The notes under the pieces: model-generated | Database searches by the model: none | Told to the model about the DNA's origin: nothing | The model's input: the letters and a program-made list of their open reading frames with translations, nothing else | Shown here: positions 1 to 8,548 of the stretch, piece after piece | Layout: every line of letters starts with the position of its first letter | Position numbering within the stretch: the first letter of the stretch is position 1 | Origin: Oscillospiraceae bacterium | GTDB lineage: Bacteria; Bacillota; Clostridia; Oscillospirales; Ruminococcaceae | Reading direction: 5' to 3' | Assembly (NCBI GenBank): GCA_022835495.1 | Contig: BQOK01000001.1 | Location: forward strand, 620,001-684,000 | DNA length: 64,000 nt | Translations under genes and position numbers: made by a program

Positions 1-696
1 AAGCATGCCGCCGCGCTGCTTGACGATGTAGCGGAAATCCGGTTTTAAGGCGTCGTTCAGGATGCACACCGCCTCGCCGAAGAGCGCGCCGTTTTTGGTG
101 CCGCCGATGTAAAAGGCGTCGCACAGGCGGCCCAGGTCGGCCAGGGCCGCCCCGCCGGCGGCCAGGGCGCTGGAAAGGCGCGCGCCGTCGAGATACAAAA
201 GCAGCCCCAGCTCATCGCAGGCCGCGCGCAGGGCTTCCAGCTCTTCCAGCGAGTACACGCCCCCGGTCTCGGTGGTGTTGCTGATGTACACCAGGCGGGG
301 TTTTACCATGTGCTCGTCTGGGTGGGCGGCGGCCGCTTCCCGCACGGCGGCCGGGGTGAGCTTGCCCCCCGGTGCGGCGGGCAGCGCGATGCACTTGTGG
401 CCGCTGGCCTCGATGGCGCCGGTTTCGTGCACGCACACGTGGCCGCTGGCGGCTGCGATCACCGCCTCGTGGGGGCGCAGAAAGGCGCTGATGCACACGG
501 TGTTGGCCTGGGTGCCGCCCACCAGAAAGTGAACGTCCGCGTCCGGGCGGCCAATGGCCGCGCAGATGAGCCGGCGGGCGTTGGCGCAGTGGGGGTCGGT
601 GGAATAGCCGAAGTTGCCCTCGAGATTGGTGCGGGCCAAAGCCTCGAGAATGCGGGGGTGGGCGCCCTCGCTGTAATCGTTGGTGAAACGGTACAT
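1..696 (-). CDS. Low-specificity L-threonine aldolase family protein (3' end cut by window)
   Basis: The first 232 residues are visible; the C-terminus lies outside the window. They match a PLP-dependent beta-eliminating lyase of the threonine aldolase family, which cleaves L-threonine or L-allo-threonine to glycine and acetaldehyde in the cytosol. The N-terminus begins MYRFTNDYSEGAHP, typical of the family. A DGAR motif holds Asp170 (expected PLP pyridine contact) and GGTKNGA holds Lys201 (expected Schiff-base lysine). The ATG at 694-696 starts exactly where family similarity starts. It is divergent from proBA and separated from it by about 210 bases. Family assignment is firm; exact substrate is inferred. 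Confidence 0.88.
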   Translation of the reverse strand, partial: MYRFTNDYSEGAHPRILEALARTNLEGNFGYSTDPHCANARRLICAAIGRPDADVHFLVGGTQANTVCISAFLRPHEAVIAAASGHVCVHETGAIEASGHKCIALPAAPGGKLTPAAVREAAAAHPDEHMVKPRLVYISNTTETGGVYSLEELEALRAACDELGLLLYLDGARLSSALAAGGAALADLGRLCDAFYIGGTKNGALFGEAVCILNDALKPDFRYIVKQRGGML

Positions 697-821
697 TGCA
701 AAAACCTCACTTTTTGCGGCGCGGGGCCGGGCGGCATTTTGCGGGGTGAAACGCCGCCCGGTTCCGCGCCGGATCTGTTACCATCATATCATTTTTTCAC
801 AAAAAGTCCACCGCCTTGGGT

Positions 822-850
822 TTGTGTTGCGGGGCGGTTTATGGTATACT
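822..850 (+). promoter_or_regulatory. Sigma-A type promoter of proBA
   Basis: TTGTGT at 822-827 and TATACT at 845-850 are separated by 17 bases. The -10 is near consensus, the -35 is weak. It lies 58 bases before the proB start, so it is the probable proBA promoter. Confidence 0.6.
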
Positions 851-908
851 CTAAATTGTATTACTATCGAAACGCGGGCCCTGCGGCCCCCTGGAGGCAG
901 GATATTCC

Positions 909-1685
909 ATGAAAGTTGTTGTGAAGGTGGGCACCTCGACCCTGGCCCACCCCACCGGGCGGCTGAACATCCGCCATATCGAAGCGCTGTGCAAGGTGCT
1001 GAGCGATCTGAAAAACGCGGGGCACCAGATCATCCTGGTGTCGTCGGGCGCGATCGGCATGGGCGCGGGCAAGCTGTGCCTGCCCGGCCGCCCGGCGGAC
1101 ATGCCCACCAAGCAGGCCGCCGCGGCCGTGGGCCAGTGCGAGCTGATGTACACCTACGACAAGCTGTTCACCGAGTACAACCACACGGTGGCCCAGATCC
1201 TGATCACCAGCGAGGACGTGGAGGACGGCGCGCGCAGCGAAAACCTGCACAGCACCCTGACACGCCTGCTGGAGTTGGGGGCGCTGCCCATTGTAAACGA
1301 GAACGACACGGTGAGCACCGCCGAGATCGCGGTGGGCGACAACGACACCCTGGCCGCGCTGCTGGCGCGCAGCCTGGGCGCGGACCTGCTGGTGCTTTTG
1401 AGCGACATCGACGGCCTGTTCACCGCGGACCCGCACACCGACCCCGCGGCCCGGCTGATCCACCGGGTGGAGGAGCTGACCCCGGAGATTGAGGCGGCGG
1501 CGGGGGGAAGGGGCTCGGCCCTGGGCACCGGCGGCATGGCCACCAAGCTGCGGGCGGCCCGCATTGTGACCGAGGCCGGGGCGGACATGGTGATCGCCAA
1601 CGGCCAGGCCCCGGAGGTGCTGTACGACATTTTGGCGGGCGCGCCCGCGGGCACCCGCTTTGCCGGAAAAAGGAGCCCTGCATGA
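909..1685 (+). CDS. proB: Glutamate 5-kinase
   Basis: The 258-residue protein phosphorylates L-glutamate to gamma-glutamyl phosphate, the first step of proline synthesis. It opens with [12 protein letters not shown], the amino acid kinase glycine-rich loop, has VSSGAIGMG, and carries the substrate-binding NENDTVS segment and the SDIDGLFT motif. It is the short form: it ends after the kinase domain (about residue 255) and has no C-terminal PUA domain, unlike the roughly 370-residue enterobacterial enzyme. Its stop overlaps the proA start as ATGA, so the two are translationally coupled. Proline feedback inhibition is usual for the family but cannot be read from the sequence. Confidence 0.95.
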   Translation: MKVVVKVGTSTLAHPTGRLNIRHIEALCKVLSDLKNAGHQIILVSSGAIGMGAGKLCLPGRPADMPTKQAAAAVGQCELMYTYDKLFTEYNHTVAQILITSEDVEDGARSENLHSTLTRLLELGALPIVNENDTVSTAEIAVGDNDTLAALLARSLGADLLVLLSDIDGLFTADPHTDPAARLIHRVEELTPEIEAAAGGRGSALGTGGMATKLRAARIVTEAGADMVIANGQAPEVLYDILAGAPAGTRFAGKRSPA

Positions 1686-2941
1686 CAACGACGAACGAAC
1701 TGCTGAAAACCGCGCGGGCGGCCCGCGGCGCGCTGGCGCTTGCCGGGGGCGAAACCCGCGCCGGGGCGCTGCGCCGCATGGCGGCGCGCCTGGCGGAGCG
1801 CACGGCGGAGATCCTGGCCGCCAACCGCCGGGACCTGGAAGCCGCCCAGGGCCGGGCGCCGGAGGTAATGCTGGACCGCCTGCGCCTGGACGAGGGGCGC
1901 ATTGCGGCCATGGCCGAAGGGATGCTGGCGGTGGCCGCCCTGCCCGACCCGGTGGGCCGGGTGCTGGAAACAAGCGAGCGCCCGAACGGGCTTTTGCTGC
2001 AAAAGGTCACGGTGCCCATGGGCGTGATCGCCATTATCTACGAGAGCCGGCCCAACGTGACCAGCGACGCCGCGGCCCTTGCCATTAAGAGCGGCAGCGC
2101 CTGCGTGCTGCGGGGCGGCAAGGAGGCCTTTGGCTCGAACAACGCCATTGTGGAGGCCCTGAAGGAAGGGCTTGCGGATGCGGGCCTGCCTGCCGGGGCG
2201 GTGGCCCTGGTGCAGGATACCAGCCGCGCCTCGGCCAATGAGCTGATGCGGGCCTCGGGCCTGGTGGACCTGCTGATCCCGCGGGGCGGCGCGGGGCTGA
2301 TCCGCGCCTGCGTGGAGAACGCCTGCGTGCCGGTGATCCAGACCGGCACCGGCATCTGCCACATCTATGTGGACAAGGGCGCCGACCTTTCCATGGCGCT
2401 GCGCATTCTGGAAAACGCCAAGACCAGCCGCCCCTCGGTGTGCAACGCCGCCGAGGTGTGCCTGGTGCACAAAGCTGTGGCCGCGGAGTTTTTGCCCCGG
2501 GTGCGCCAGCGCCTCACCGAAGGGCGCGCGGCCCAGGGCCTGCCCCCGGTGGAACTGCGCCTGGGCCGGGGGGCGGCGGCGCTGATTGAGGGCCGCCCGG
2601 CGGGCCCGGCAGACTTTGACACTGAGTTTTTGGATTACATCCTGGCGGTGGAGGTGGTGGACAGCCTGGAGGCCGCCGCGGCCCACATCGCCGCCCATTC
2701 CACCGGCCACAGCGAGGCCATCGTGACCGGGGACGAGGCGGCGGCCGCCGCCTTTGCCGCCGCGGTGGACTCGGCCGCGGTGTATGTGAACGCCTCGACC
2801 CGCTTTACCGACGGGGGCGAGTTCGGCCTGGGCTGCGAGATGGGCATCTCGACCCAGAAGCTGCACGCCCGCGGCCCCATGGGCCTGGAGCAGCTTGTGA
2901 GCTACAAATACATCATCCGGGGCAGCGGGCAGATCCGCTGA
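1682..2941 (+). CDS. proA: Gamma-glutamyl phosphate reductase
   Basis: The 419-residue enzyme reduces gamma-glutamyl phosphate with NADPH to glutamate semialdehyde, which cyclises toward proline. It belongs to the aldehyde dehydrogenase superfamily. Visible signatures are the [14 protein letters not shown] segment, the nucleotide-binding region, the catalytic cysteine Cys254 in SVCNAAEV, and the C-terminal [16 protein letters not shown] and RGPMGLEQL blocks. Length is normal for the family. It starts inside the proB stop codon (4-base overlap), so the pair forms an operon. The third enzyme, proC, is not in the window. Confidence 0.96.
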   Translation: MTTTNELLKTARAARGALALAGGETRAGALRRMAARLAERTAEILAANRRDLEAAQGRAPEVMLDRLRLDEGRIAAMAEGMLAVAALPDPVGRVLETSERPNGLLLQKVTVPMGVIAIIYESRPNVTSDAAALAIKSGSACVLRGGKEAFGSNNAIVEALKEGLADAGLPAGAVALVQDTSRASANELMRASGLVDLLIPRGGAGLIRACVENACVPVIQTGTGICHIYVDKGADLSMALRILENAKTSRPSVCNAAEVCLVHKAVAAEFLPRVRQRLTEGRAAQGLPPVELRLGRGAAALIEGRPAGPADFDTEFLDYILAVEVVDSLEAAAAHIAAHSTGHSEAIVTGDEAAAAAFAAAVDSAAVYVNASTRFTDGGEFGLGCEMGISTQKLHARGPMGLEQLVSYKYIIRGSGQIR

Positions 2942-2962
2942 CCGCGGGGGAGGGAGCTTTTT

Positions 2963-3901
2963 ATGGCAAACAGCACTTCACAACAGGAGCACGAGCGCAA
3001 CCGGCGCCGGCGGGTCCGCCAGGCGTTGGGGCTGGTGCTTTGCCTGCTGATCCTGATCGGGGTGATCAACGTGGTGGCCGCCTGCGTGCACGGCGTGGCC
3101 GCGCTGTTCGACGACACCGACAAAAAACTGGCCTACGAGCAAAAGCTGCAGGCGCTGGTGATGATGGACCCGCTGCCCTTTGCGGATCTTTCGCAGGCCG
3201 ACCCCACCCAGATCAAGGAGTATGCCATCTGGACGGTGGTGTTTAACGCCCAGCGCACCCCCGGCGGCCTGGACACCTATGAGCGCGACCCGGACACCGG
3301 CAGCGCCATTCTGCCCGCGGTGGAGGTGGACGCCGCCCTGACCGCCCTGCTGGGGCCGGATTACAATTCGCTTTTGGACCCCACCGGCAAGGACGAGAGC
3401 CGCCGGATCACCCACGGCAGCTTTGAGGCGGAGATGAACTTTTTCTACGACGAGGAAAAGCAGGGCTATCTGGTGCCGGTGACCGGGCAGATGGGGCAGT
3501 ATACCCCCCAGGTGGCAAAGCTGCAGAAAAAGGACGGCAAGCTGCGGGTGACCGTGGGCTACATCCCCACCCCCGCACTGACGGGCGATTACAGCATGAG
3601 CTCGTCCACCACGCCCACCAAATACATGGATTATGTGTTTGAAAAGGTGGGCAAGGAGTGGTACCTGCGGGCGCTGGAGGCCAGCGAGATGAAGGCGGAT
3701 ACCAGCGCCGCGGTCAGCCAGCCCGAATACGATCTGGATTACGACTACACCGACCCCGCCAGCATTATTGCGGGCAACGCGGGCGGCAATTCGGATACAC
3801 AGCCCGACAGCGCCCAGGAACCCCAGGACGACGGGAACAGCGGTGAAGGCGGCGAGGGTGGAAGCTCCGCCCCGGAGGGCGGCAGCGCGCCCCAAGAGTG
3901 A
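2963..3901 (+). CDS. Single-pass membrane protein of unknown function
   Basis: The 312-residue protein is not recognised. After a short basic N-terminus (RNRRRRVRQ, about residues 12-20) comes one hydrophobic helix (about 22-48, LGLVLCLLILIGVINVVAA), then a soluble domain likely facing outside, and a low-complexity tail rich in Gly, Ser, Glu and Gln (about 265-312). The ATG follows a GGGGGAGGGAG ribosome site. It lies 21 bases after proA and before a strong terminator, so it is cotranscribed with proBA, though no link to proline metabolism is visible. The layout resembles anchored accessory or cell-wall-facing proteins of Clostridia; this is only a structural impression. Confidence 0.75.
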   Translation: MANSTSQQEHERNRRRRVRQALGLVLCLLILIGVINVVAACVHGVAALFDDTDKKLAYEQKLQALVMMDPLPFADLSQADPTQIKEYAIWTVVFNAQRTPGGLDTYERDPDTGSAILPAVEVDAALTALLGPDYNSLLDPTGKDESRRITHGSFEAEMNFFYDEEKQGYLVPVTGQMGQYTPQVAKLQKKDGKLRVTVGYIPTPALTGDYSMSSSTTPTKYMDYVFEKVGKEWYLRALEASEMKADTSAAVSQPEYDLDYDYTDPASIIAGNAGGNSDTQPDSAQEPQDDGNSGEGGEGGSSAPEGGSAPQE

Positions 3902-3922
3902 GCGCGGCCCTTTTAAAAAGGC

Positions 3923-3953
3923 GCGGCGGGCCTTTCAGGCCCGCCGCTTTTTT
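3923..3953 (+). terminator. Intrinsic terminator after the proBA operon
   Basis: An 11-bp GC-rich stem (arms 3923-3933 and 3937-3947, loop TTC) is followed by six T. It ends the proBA-membrane protein transcript. Confidence 0.85.
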
Positions 3954-4027
3954 GCGGCCCGCAGAAGGCGGCCGGTGAGCGGCTGTGTAAAAAGTTTGCA
4001 AAAGCCACGCCGCAAGGCGGGAAAGCG

Positions 4028-4036
4028 TGGTACAAT
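4028..4036 (+). promoter_or_regulatory. Extended -10 promoter for the HD-domain gene
   Basis: TGGTACAAT at 4028-4036 is an extended -10 element (TGn then TACAAT) 36 bases before the HD gene. No good -35 stands at the usual distance, as expected for an extended -10 promoter. Confidence 0.45.
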
Positions 4037-4071
4037 ATAAAACAGTTTAAGCCAAAAGGAGGCCCTGCCCC

Positions 4072-4737
4072 ATGCTGCCCGTGACCTATGAGATGGTTCG
4101 CAAGAGCGAAGAGATCAACACCTACATCCGCCAGGCCGACGCCTCGCTGATCGCGCTGGGATATACCGAGCATTCCTTTGCCCACGTGGTGCGCTGCGCC
4201 GAAACAGCAAGCCGGCTGCTGAGCGAGCTGGGCGCCAGCGAGCGGGAGGTGGAACTGGCCCGCATCGCCGCCTATATGCACGACATCGGCAACCTGGTGA
4301 ACCGGGTGGACCACGCCCAGAGCGGGGCGGTGATGGCCTTTCGCATTCTGGACAAGATGGGGATGCCCCCCGAGGACACGGCCTTGGTGGTGACCGCCAT
4401 CGGCAACCACGACGAGGGCACCGCCTACCCGGTGAACGGGGTGGCCGCCGCGCTGATCCTGGCCGACAAGACCGACGTGCGCCGCAGCCGGGTGCGCAAC
4501 CAGGCCACCATCACCTTTGACATCCACGACCGGGTGAACTGGGCGGCGGAGAAAAGCGAGGTGCGGCTGGACAAGGCCGCCCGCACCGTGACCCTGCAGA
4601 TCGAGCTGGATACCGCCGTGTGCCCGGTGATGGATTACTTCGAGATCTTTTTGACCCGCATGCTGCTGTGCCGCAAGGCCGCCGAGTTTTTTGGCCTGAC
4701 CTTCCGGCTGGAGGTGAACGGCCAGCTGCTGCTGTGA
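4072..4737 (+). CDS. HD-domain metal-dependent phosphohydrolase
   Basis: The 221-residue protein has the HD-superfamily layout: a first histidine in HSFAHVVRC (about residue 38), the paired His-Asp in AAYMHDIGN (about 63-71), and later a conserved GNHDEGTA segment with another metal-ligand histidine. This predicts a phosphatase or phosphodiesterase acting on a nucleotide or other phosphate ester in the cytosol. It is monocistronic, with an extended -10 promoter before it and a bidirectional terminator after it. Substrate cannot be told from the sequence. Confidence 0.85.
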   Translation: MLPVTYEMVRKSEEINTYIRQADASLIALGYTEHSFAHVVRCAETASRLLSELGASEREVELARIAAYMHDIGNLVNRVDHAQSGAVMAFRILDKMGMPPEDTALVVTAIGNHDEGTAYPVNGVAAALILADKTDVRRSRVRNQATITFDIHDRVNWAAEKSEVRLDKAARTVTLQIELDTAVCPVMDYFEIFLTRMLLCRKAAEFFGLTFRLEVNGQLLL

Positions 4738-4754
4738 GCCGCGGGTTGTTTTGC

Positions 4755-4796
4755 AAAAGAGGGCCCCGCCTGTTAAAACAGGCGGGGCCCTCTTTT
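4755..4796. terminator. Bidirectional terminator between the HD gene and lacI-like gene
   Basis: A perfect 20-bp inverted repeat (arms 4755-4774 and 4777-4796) with A-runs on one side and T-runs on the other works in both directions for two convergent genes. Its core arm GGGCCCCGCCTGTT recurs in the terminator at 21237-21273, at the far end of the sugar locus. Confidence 0.88.
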
Positions 4797-4823
4797 GTGC
4801 AAAGGCCGCCCTGCGGGGCGGCG

Positions 4824-5882
4824 TCAGCGGGAGGCCGGCGCGGGGGCGCAGCTCTCGCGGATCACAAGCTCGGGGGTAAAGGTGAGCACCACGTTTTCCT
4901 GCACGCCGCGCATGGCTCCCAGCAGGGCGTTGATGATAAAGCGCCCAAACTGCTCGTTGTGCTGGTCCACGCTGGTGAGGCGGGGCACCAGATACTCGGC
5001 CGAATAGAACTGGTCGCAGCTGATCACCGAGACATCCTGCGGCACCCGAAGGCCCGCGTCGGCCAGGGCGCGGAACGCGCCCAGGGCGATGTTGTCGTTC
5101 ATGGCCAGCAGCGCGGTAAAGGGGGCGCCGCTTTTCAGCAGATCGTTCATGGCCTTGTAGCCGTCCGGCGTGTAGTAATTGGAGAGCGCCACCAGCGCAC
5201 GCTCGCGGGGCAGGCCCAGCGCATGGAGCGCGTCCATATAGGCGTTCAGGCGCGCCTCGGTGATGCCAACGCCGTCCTCGCCGCCCACAAAGGCGATGCG
5301 CCGGTGCCCCAGCGAGGCCAGGTAGCTCACCGCCGAAAACACGCCCCGGCCGGTTTCGCGCTGGATGAACAGGCACTCCACCCCGGGGATGCGGCTGCCC
5401 AGCACCACCACGGGCACCGCGGCCGACAGGTGCTGCAGCGCCGACCGATAGGCCTCGCTTACCTCCAAAAGGTCCGCCTGGCCGCCCACGATCAGCACCC
5501 CGTCGACCTTTTTGTCCAGCATCATTTGAAAATATTCCAATTCCCGGGGGGTCTTGTCGGCCATGCGGGCGGCGCTGAAGGAGGTGTTGCACAGAAAGAC
5601 CGAATAGTTGGCCTCGTGGGCGGCGGCCTCGAACTCGCTGAACATGGCCGAGAAATAGGGGTTGGAAATGTCTGGCATGATGATGCCGATGGTCATGCTT
5701 TGCCGGTTGATCAGGCTGCGGGCAAAGGCGTTTGGGGTGTAGCGGTGCCGCTGGATGACCTCGTTTACCCGCCGGCGGGTCTGTTCCGACACCGGCGCGG
5801 TGCCGTTCATGACCCGCGAAACGGTGGCGATGGAAACGCCGCTCTCTTTGGCGATCTGCACGATCGTGACAGGCTGCTCCAT
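4824..5882 (-). CDS. LacI-family transcriptional regulator
   Basis: The 352-residue regulator has an N-terminal LacI helix-turn-helix (about residues 5-50: TIVQIAKESGVSIATVSRVM), the hinge region, and a periplasmic-binding-protein-like effector domain (from about 60, with IGIIMPDISNPYF). An upstream in-frame extension to 6053 exists, but the ATG at 5880-5882 is chosen because it begins at the domain and has a GGGAGG site 8 bases before it. It is divergent from the GH9-led operon. Both promoters in the gap carry LacI-like palindromes, so it likely represses itself and the operon until a sugar inducer binds. The inducer is unknown. Confidence 0.92.
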   Translation of the reverse strand: MEQPVTIVQIAKESGVSIATVSRVMNGTAPVSEQTRRRVNEVIQRHRYTPNAFARSLINRQSMTIGIIMPDISNPYFSAMFSEFEAAAHEANYSVFLCNTSFSAARMADKTPRELEYFQMMLDKKVDGVLIVGGQADLLEVSEAYRSALQHLSAAVPVVVLGSRIPGVECLFIQRETGRGVFSAVSYLASLGHRRIAFVGGEDGVGITEARLNAYMDALHALGLPRERALVALSNYYTPDGYKAMNDLLKSGAPFTALLAMNDNIALGAFRALADAGLRVPQDVSVISCDQFYSAEYLVPRLTSVDQHNEQFGRFIINALLGAMRGVQENVVLTFTPELVIRESCAPAPASR

Positions 5883-5928
5883 GGTGTTGCCTCCCGAAGG
5901 CGGAACAATGCTCCGCTTGTTTGAGCTC

Positions 5929-5957
5929 AATATACCATAAAAAGTAAACGTTTTCAA
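5929..5957 (-). promoter_or_regulatory. Promoter of the LacI-family gene with an operator in its spacer
   Basis: On the minus strand TTGAAA (5957-5952) and TATATT (5934-5929) are 17 bases apart. A LacI/CcpA-type half-palindromic site, AGTAAACGTTTTCA on the plus strand (5943-5956), overlaps the -35 and the spacer. Position suggests autorepression; CcpA binding is an alternative reading because the site also fits a cre-like pattern. Confidence 0.65.
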
Positions 5958-6032
5958 CAATAGGTGTTCACAAGGCGGAAAAACTGTGTTTTTACCTGAA
6001 ATGCTGAAAGGAATCTTGTGTAAAATCCACCA

Positions 6033-6061
6033 TTGCAATGAAAAGGTTTTCATAATATACT
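6033..6061 (+). promoter_or_regulatory. Promoter of the 15-kb sugar operon with an operator in its spacer
   Basis: TTGCAA at 6033-6038 and TATACT at 6056-6061 are 17 bases apart. The spacer begins with TGAAAAGGTTTTCA (6039-6052), a near-perfect palindrome of the same class as the site in the divergent promoter. The operator directly abuts the -35, so binding should block RNA polymerase. Confidence 0.65.
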
Positions 6062-6126
6062 CAAATCAGACAAAACGAGAGAGCAAATGACCGCAAAATG
6101 ATACATTTCATACAGGAGCTGAGGGA

Positions 6127-8484
6127 ATGGACCGGAGTTTTTTGCAGGAGCTTGAAAACAGCCTTTACATTCACCGCCCGCTGCCGCTGCACACGGAGCG
6201 CTCGCTGGAAGCGGGCTTTGCCGCAAAGGCGGTGACGGACCGGAGGGTACTGTACGGCCCGGGCACGGCGGTGGCCGCGCCTGCGGCGGCGAATGAGGGA
6301 GAGGTGAGCGAGCGGGAGGGTGTGATCACCATCACCGCGCCCCTGCGCAGCGACCACTGGCCCGAGGGCGCGCCCGCCGACGGGGATTACTCGAACTTCG
6401 GCACGGCCAGCGTGCGGCTGCGCTTTGAGCCGCAGAGCTGGCAGGCGTTCCACCGCCTGCGCTTTTGGGCACGGCCGCGCATGCAGGGCGGGCGCATTGC
6501 GCACCTGAACGTATCGGTGAAGAACGTGGGGAAGATCCCGCTGCCGGACCCCTATTTCCGCGAGGGGGCCACTGTGTTTGACTTAAAGAACAACCAGTGG
6601 AACGAGTGCATCTGGGAGTTTGCCGCCATGCCCCGGGACGCGGTGTGCGAAGTGACCTTTTATGTGTTCCTGAGCGGGCGGGACCTGGCTGCGGGGCCGC
6701 AGCTGGTCTACGATTACCGGGACATTGCGCTGGAGGCCATTGAAAGCCCGGAGCACGAGCACGGCTGGCAGCCGCGAACCGGCGACATCACCCTTTCCAC
6801 CGTGGGCTACTGGCCCCGGGGCAGAAAAACGGCGGTGGCCAGCCTTGCCGCCGACCGCTTTGAGCTGGTGGACGCCGCCACCGGGCGCGCGGTGTTCTGC
6901 GGGCCGGTGCGGCAGGAGCAAAACCCGCGGGGCAGCTTTGCGGTGCTTGATTTTTCGGCCTGCGAGACCCCGGGCCGCTATTACCTGCGGGCGGGCGGGG
7001 CGCGCAGCGCAGAATTTGCCATTGAGGAGCAGCTGTGCAAAGAGAGCCTGTGGAAGGTGCTGAACTTCTTTTACTGCGAGCGCTGCGGCACCCCGGTGCA
7101 GGGCAGGCACGGCACCTGCCACCTGGACGTGACGGCCCGGCACGGCGGGGTGAGCCTGCCCTTTGCGGGCGGCTGGCACGACGCGGGCGATGTGTCGCAG
7201 CAGGCGGCGCAGACCGGCGAGGTGGTGCACGCCCTGTTTGAAAACGCCCAGCGCTGTAAGAACGACCGGCTTTTGTATCTGCGGCTGATGGAGGAGGCCC
7301 AGTGGGGGCTGGACTTTATCCTGCGCACCCGTTTTGGGGACGGCTTCCGGGCCACCAGCGCCGGCGCCACCCGTTTTACCAACGGCCTCGCGGGCGATTT
7401 TGACGACATTGAGGCCCGGGTGCACGACCACTCGTTTGAAAACTTTTTGTTTGCCGGGGTGGAGGCCTACGCCGCCTTCTGCCTGGCGGAATACGATCCG
7501 GGCCTGGCGGAGGGCAGCCTGGAGGCCGCCCGGCAGGATTTTGGGTTCGCGATGGAAAAGTTCAAAAGGACCGGCGTGGACCCGGCGCACATGTTCGAGC
7601 ACACCTATAACAGCGGCCTGTCGCAGTATTACGCGGTGATCGTGTGGGCGGCCAGCTGCCTTTACCAGGCCGGCGGGGCCGCAGAGCACGCCGCTGCGGC
7701 CCGCAAATATGCCCGAAAGCTGCTGGATTGCCAGGAGCAGGGGGCGGCGGGCATGGGGCTGACCGGCTTTTTTTACCGGGACGAGAGCCACAGGGTGATC
7801 GTGCACTTTAACCATCAATCCCGCGAACAGCAGTTCATGCAGGCGCTGGAGGCGCTGTGCCGCACCCAGCCGGAGGCAGCGGAGCGGCCGGCGTGGGAGC
7901 GGGCCATGCGGCTGTACGGCGGATACCTGAAGGCCATCGCCCCCGGCACCGCGCCCTACGGCATGCTGCCCGCCGGGGTGCACAGGACCGACGAAGCGCA
8001 GGACGCGGAAACCTTCCGCTGGCTGCACGTGGCAGCGGATTACGAGGCCGAGAGGCGGAACTACGAAGAGCAGCTGGCACAGGGCAGCCCGGTGGCGCCG
8101 GGCTACGTGCTGCGCAATTTCCCGGTGTGGTTCTCGTTCCGGGGCAACACCGCGGTGATGCTGGCCATGGGCAAGGCGGCCTCGCTGCTGGGGCGCTACT
8201 TCGGCGACGAGGAGCTGCTGCAGCTGGGGCGGGAGCAGCTGTACTGGATGTGGGGCAAAAACCCCTTCGGCCAGTCGCTGATTTACGGCGCGGGCAGCAA
8301 CTACTGCCGCCAGTACGCGGTGCTGTGCGGCGAGTGCGCGGGCGAGGTGCCCGTGGGGGTGGAAACGCTGGGCAACGAGGATGTGCCCTACTGGCCCCAA
8401 AACAACAACGCCACCTTCCGCGAGGTGTGGGTGGGGGCCGCCTGCCGGTGGCTGTGGCTCTGCGCCGATTACCTGGGCGAATAG
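6127..8484 (+). CDS. Glycoside hydrolase family 9 protein, cytoplasmic
   Basis: The 785-residue protein has an N-terminal beta-rich region (about 1-210), an Ig-like CelD_N domain (about 215-310), and a GH9 (alpha/alpha)6 catalytic domain. GGWHDAGD at about 348-355 holds the paired catalytic-base aspartates of GH9. A glutamate in FREVWVG near residue 765 sits where the general acid is expected. There is no signal peptide, so it should act inside the cell on imported oligosaccharides. GH9 includes endoglucanases, exo-glucosidases and exo-beta-glucosaminidases; the ROK kinase and NagB-like gene downstream make an exo-enzyme on glucose or glucosamine units attractive, but this is inference. First gene of the operon; AGGAG lies 10 bases before the ATG. 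Confidence 0.85.
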   Translation: MDRSFLQELENSLYIHRPLPLHTERSLEAGFAAKAVTDRRVLYGPGTAVAAPAAANEGEVSEREGVITITAPLRSDHWPEGAPADGDYSNFGTASVRLRFEPQSWQAFHRLRFWARPRMQGGRIAHLNVSVKNVGKIPLPDPYFREGATVFDLKNNQWNECIWEFAAMPRDAVCEVTFYVFLSGRDLAAGPQLVYDYRDIALEAIESPEHEHGWQPRTGDITLSTVGYWPRGRKTAVASLAADRFELVDAATGRAVFCGPVRQEQNPRGSFAVLDFSACETPGRYYLRAGGARSAEFAIEEQLCKESLWKVLNFFYCERCGTPVQGRHGTCHLDVTARHGGVSLPFAGGWHDAGDVSQQAAQTGEVVHALFENAQRCKNDRLLYLRLMEEAQWGLDFILRTRFGDGFRATSAGATRFTNGLAGDFDDIEARVHDHSFENFLFAGVEAYAAFCLAEYDPGLAEGSLEAARQDFGFAMEKFKRTGVDPAHMFEHTYNSGLSQYYAVIVWAASCLYQAGGAAEHAAAARKYARKLLDCQEQGAAGMGLTGFFYRDESHRVIVHFNHQSREQQFMQALEALCRTQPEAAERPAWERAMRLYGGYLKAIAPGTAPYGMLPAGVHRTDEAQDAETFRWLHVAADYEAERRNYEEQLAQGSPVAPGYVLRNFPVWFSFRGNTAVMLAMGKAASLLGRYFGDEELLQLGREQLYWMWGKNPFGQSLIYGAGSNYCRQYAVLCGECAGEVPVGVETLGNEDVPYWPQNNNATFREVWVGAACRWLWLCADYLGE

Positions 8485-8548
8485 GCCCGCCTGAACAAAT
8501 CGCTCTGCCGCGTGTGCGGCTGACAAAATTTTTGGAGGATTGAAAACC

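Noticed and set aside
4824-6053. Longer LacI-family start at 6053
   Set aside because: The added 57 residues run through the divergent promoters and have no family similarity.
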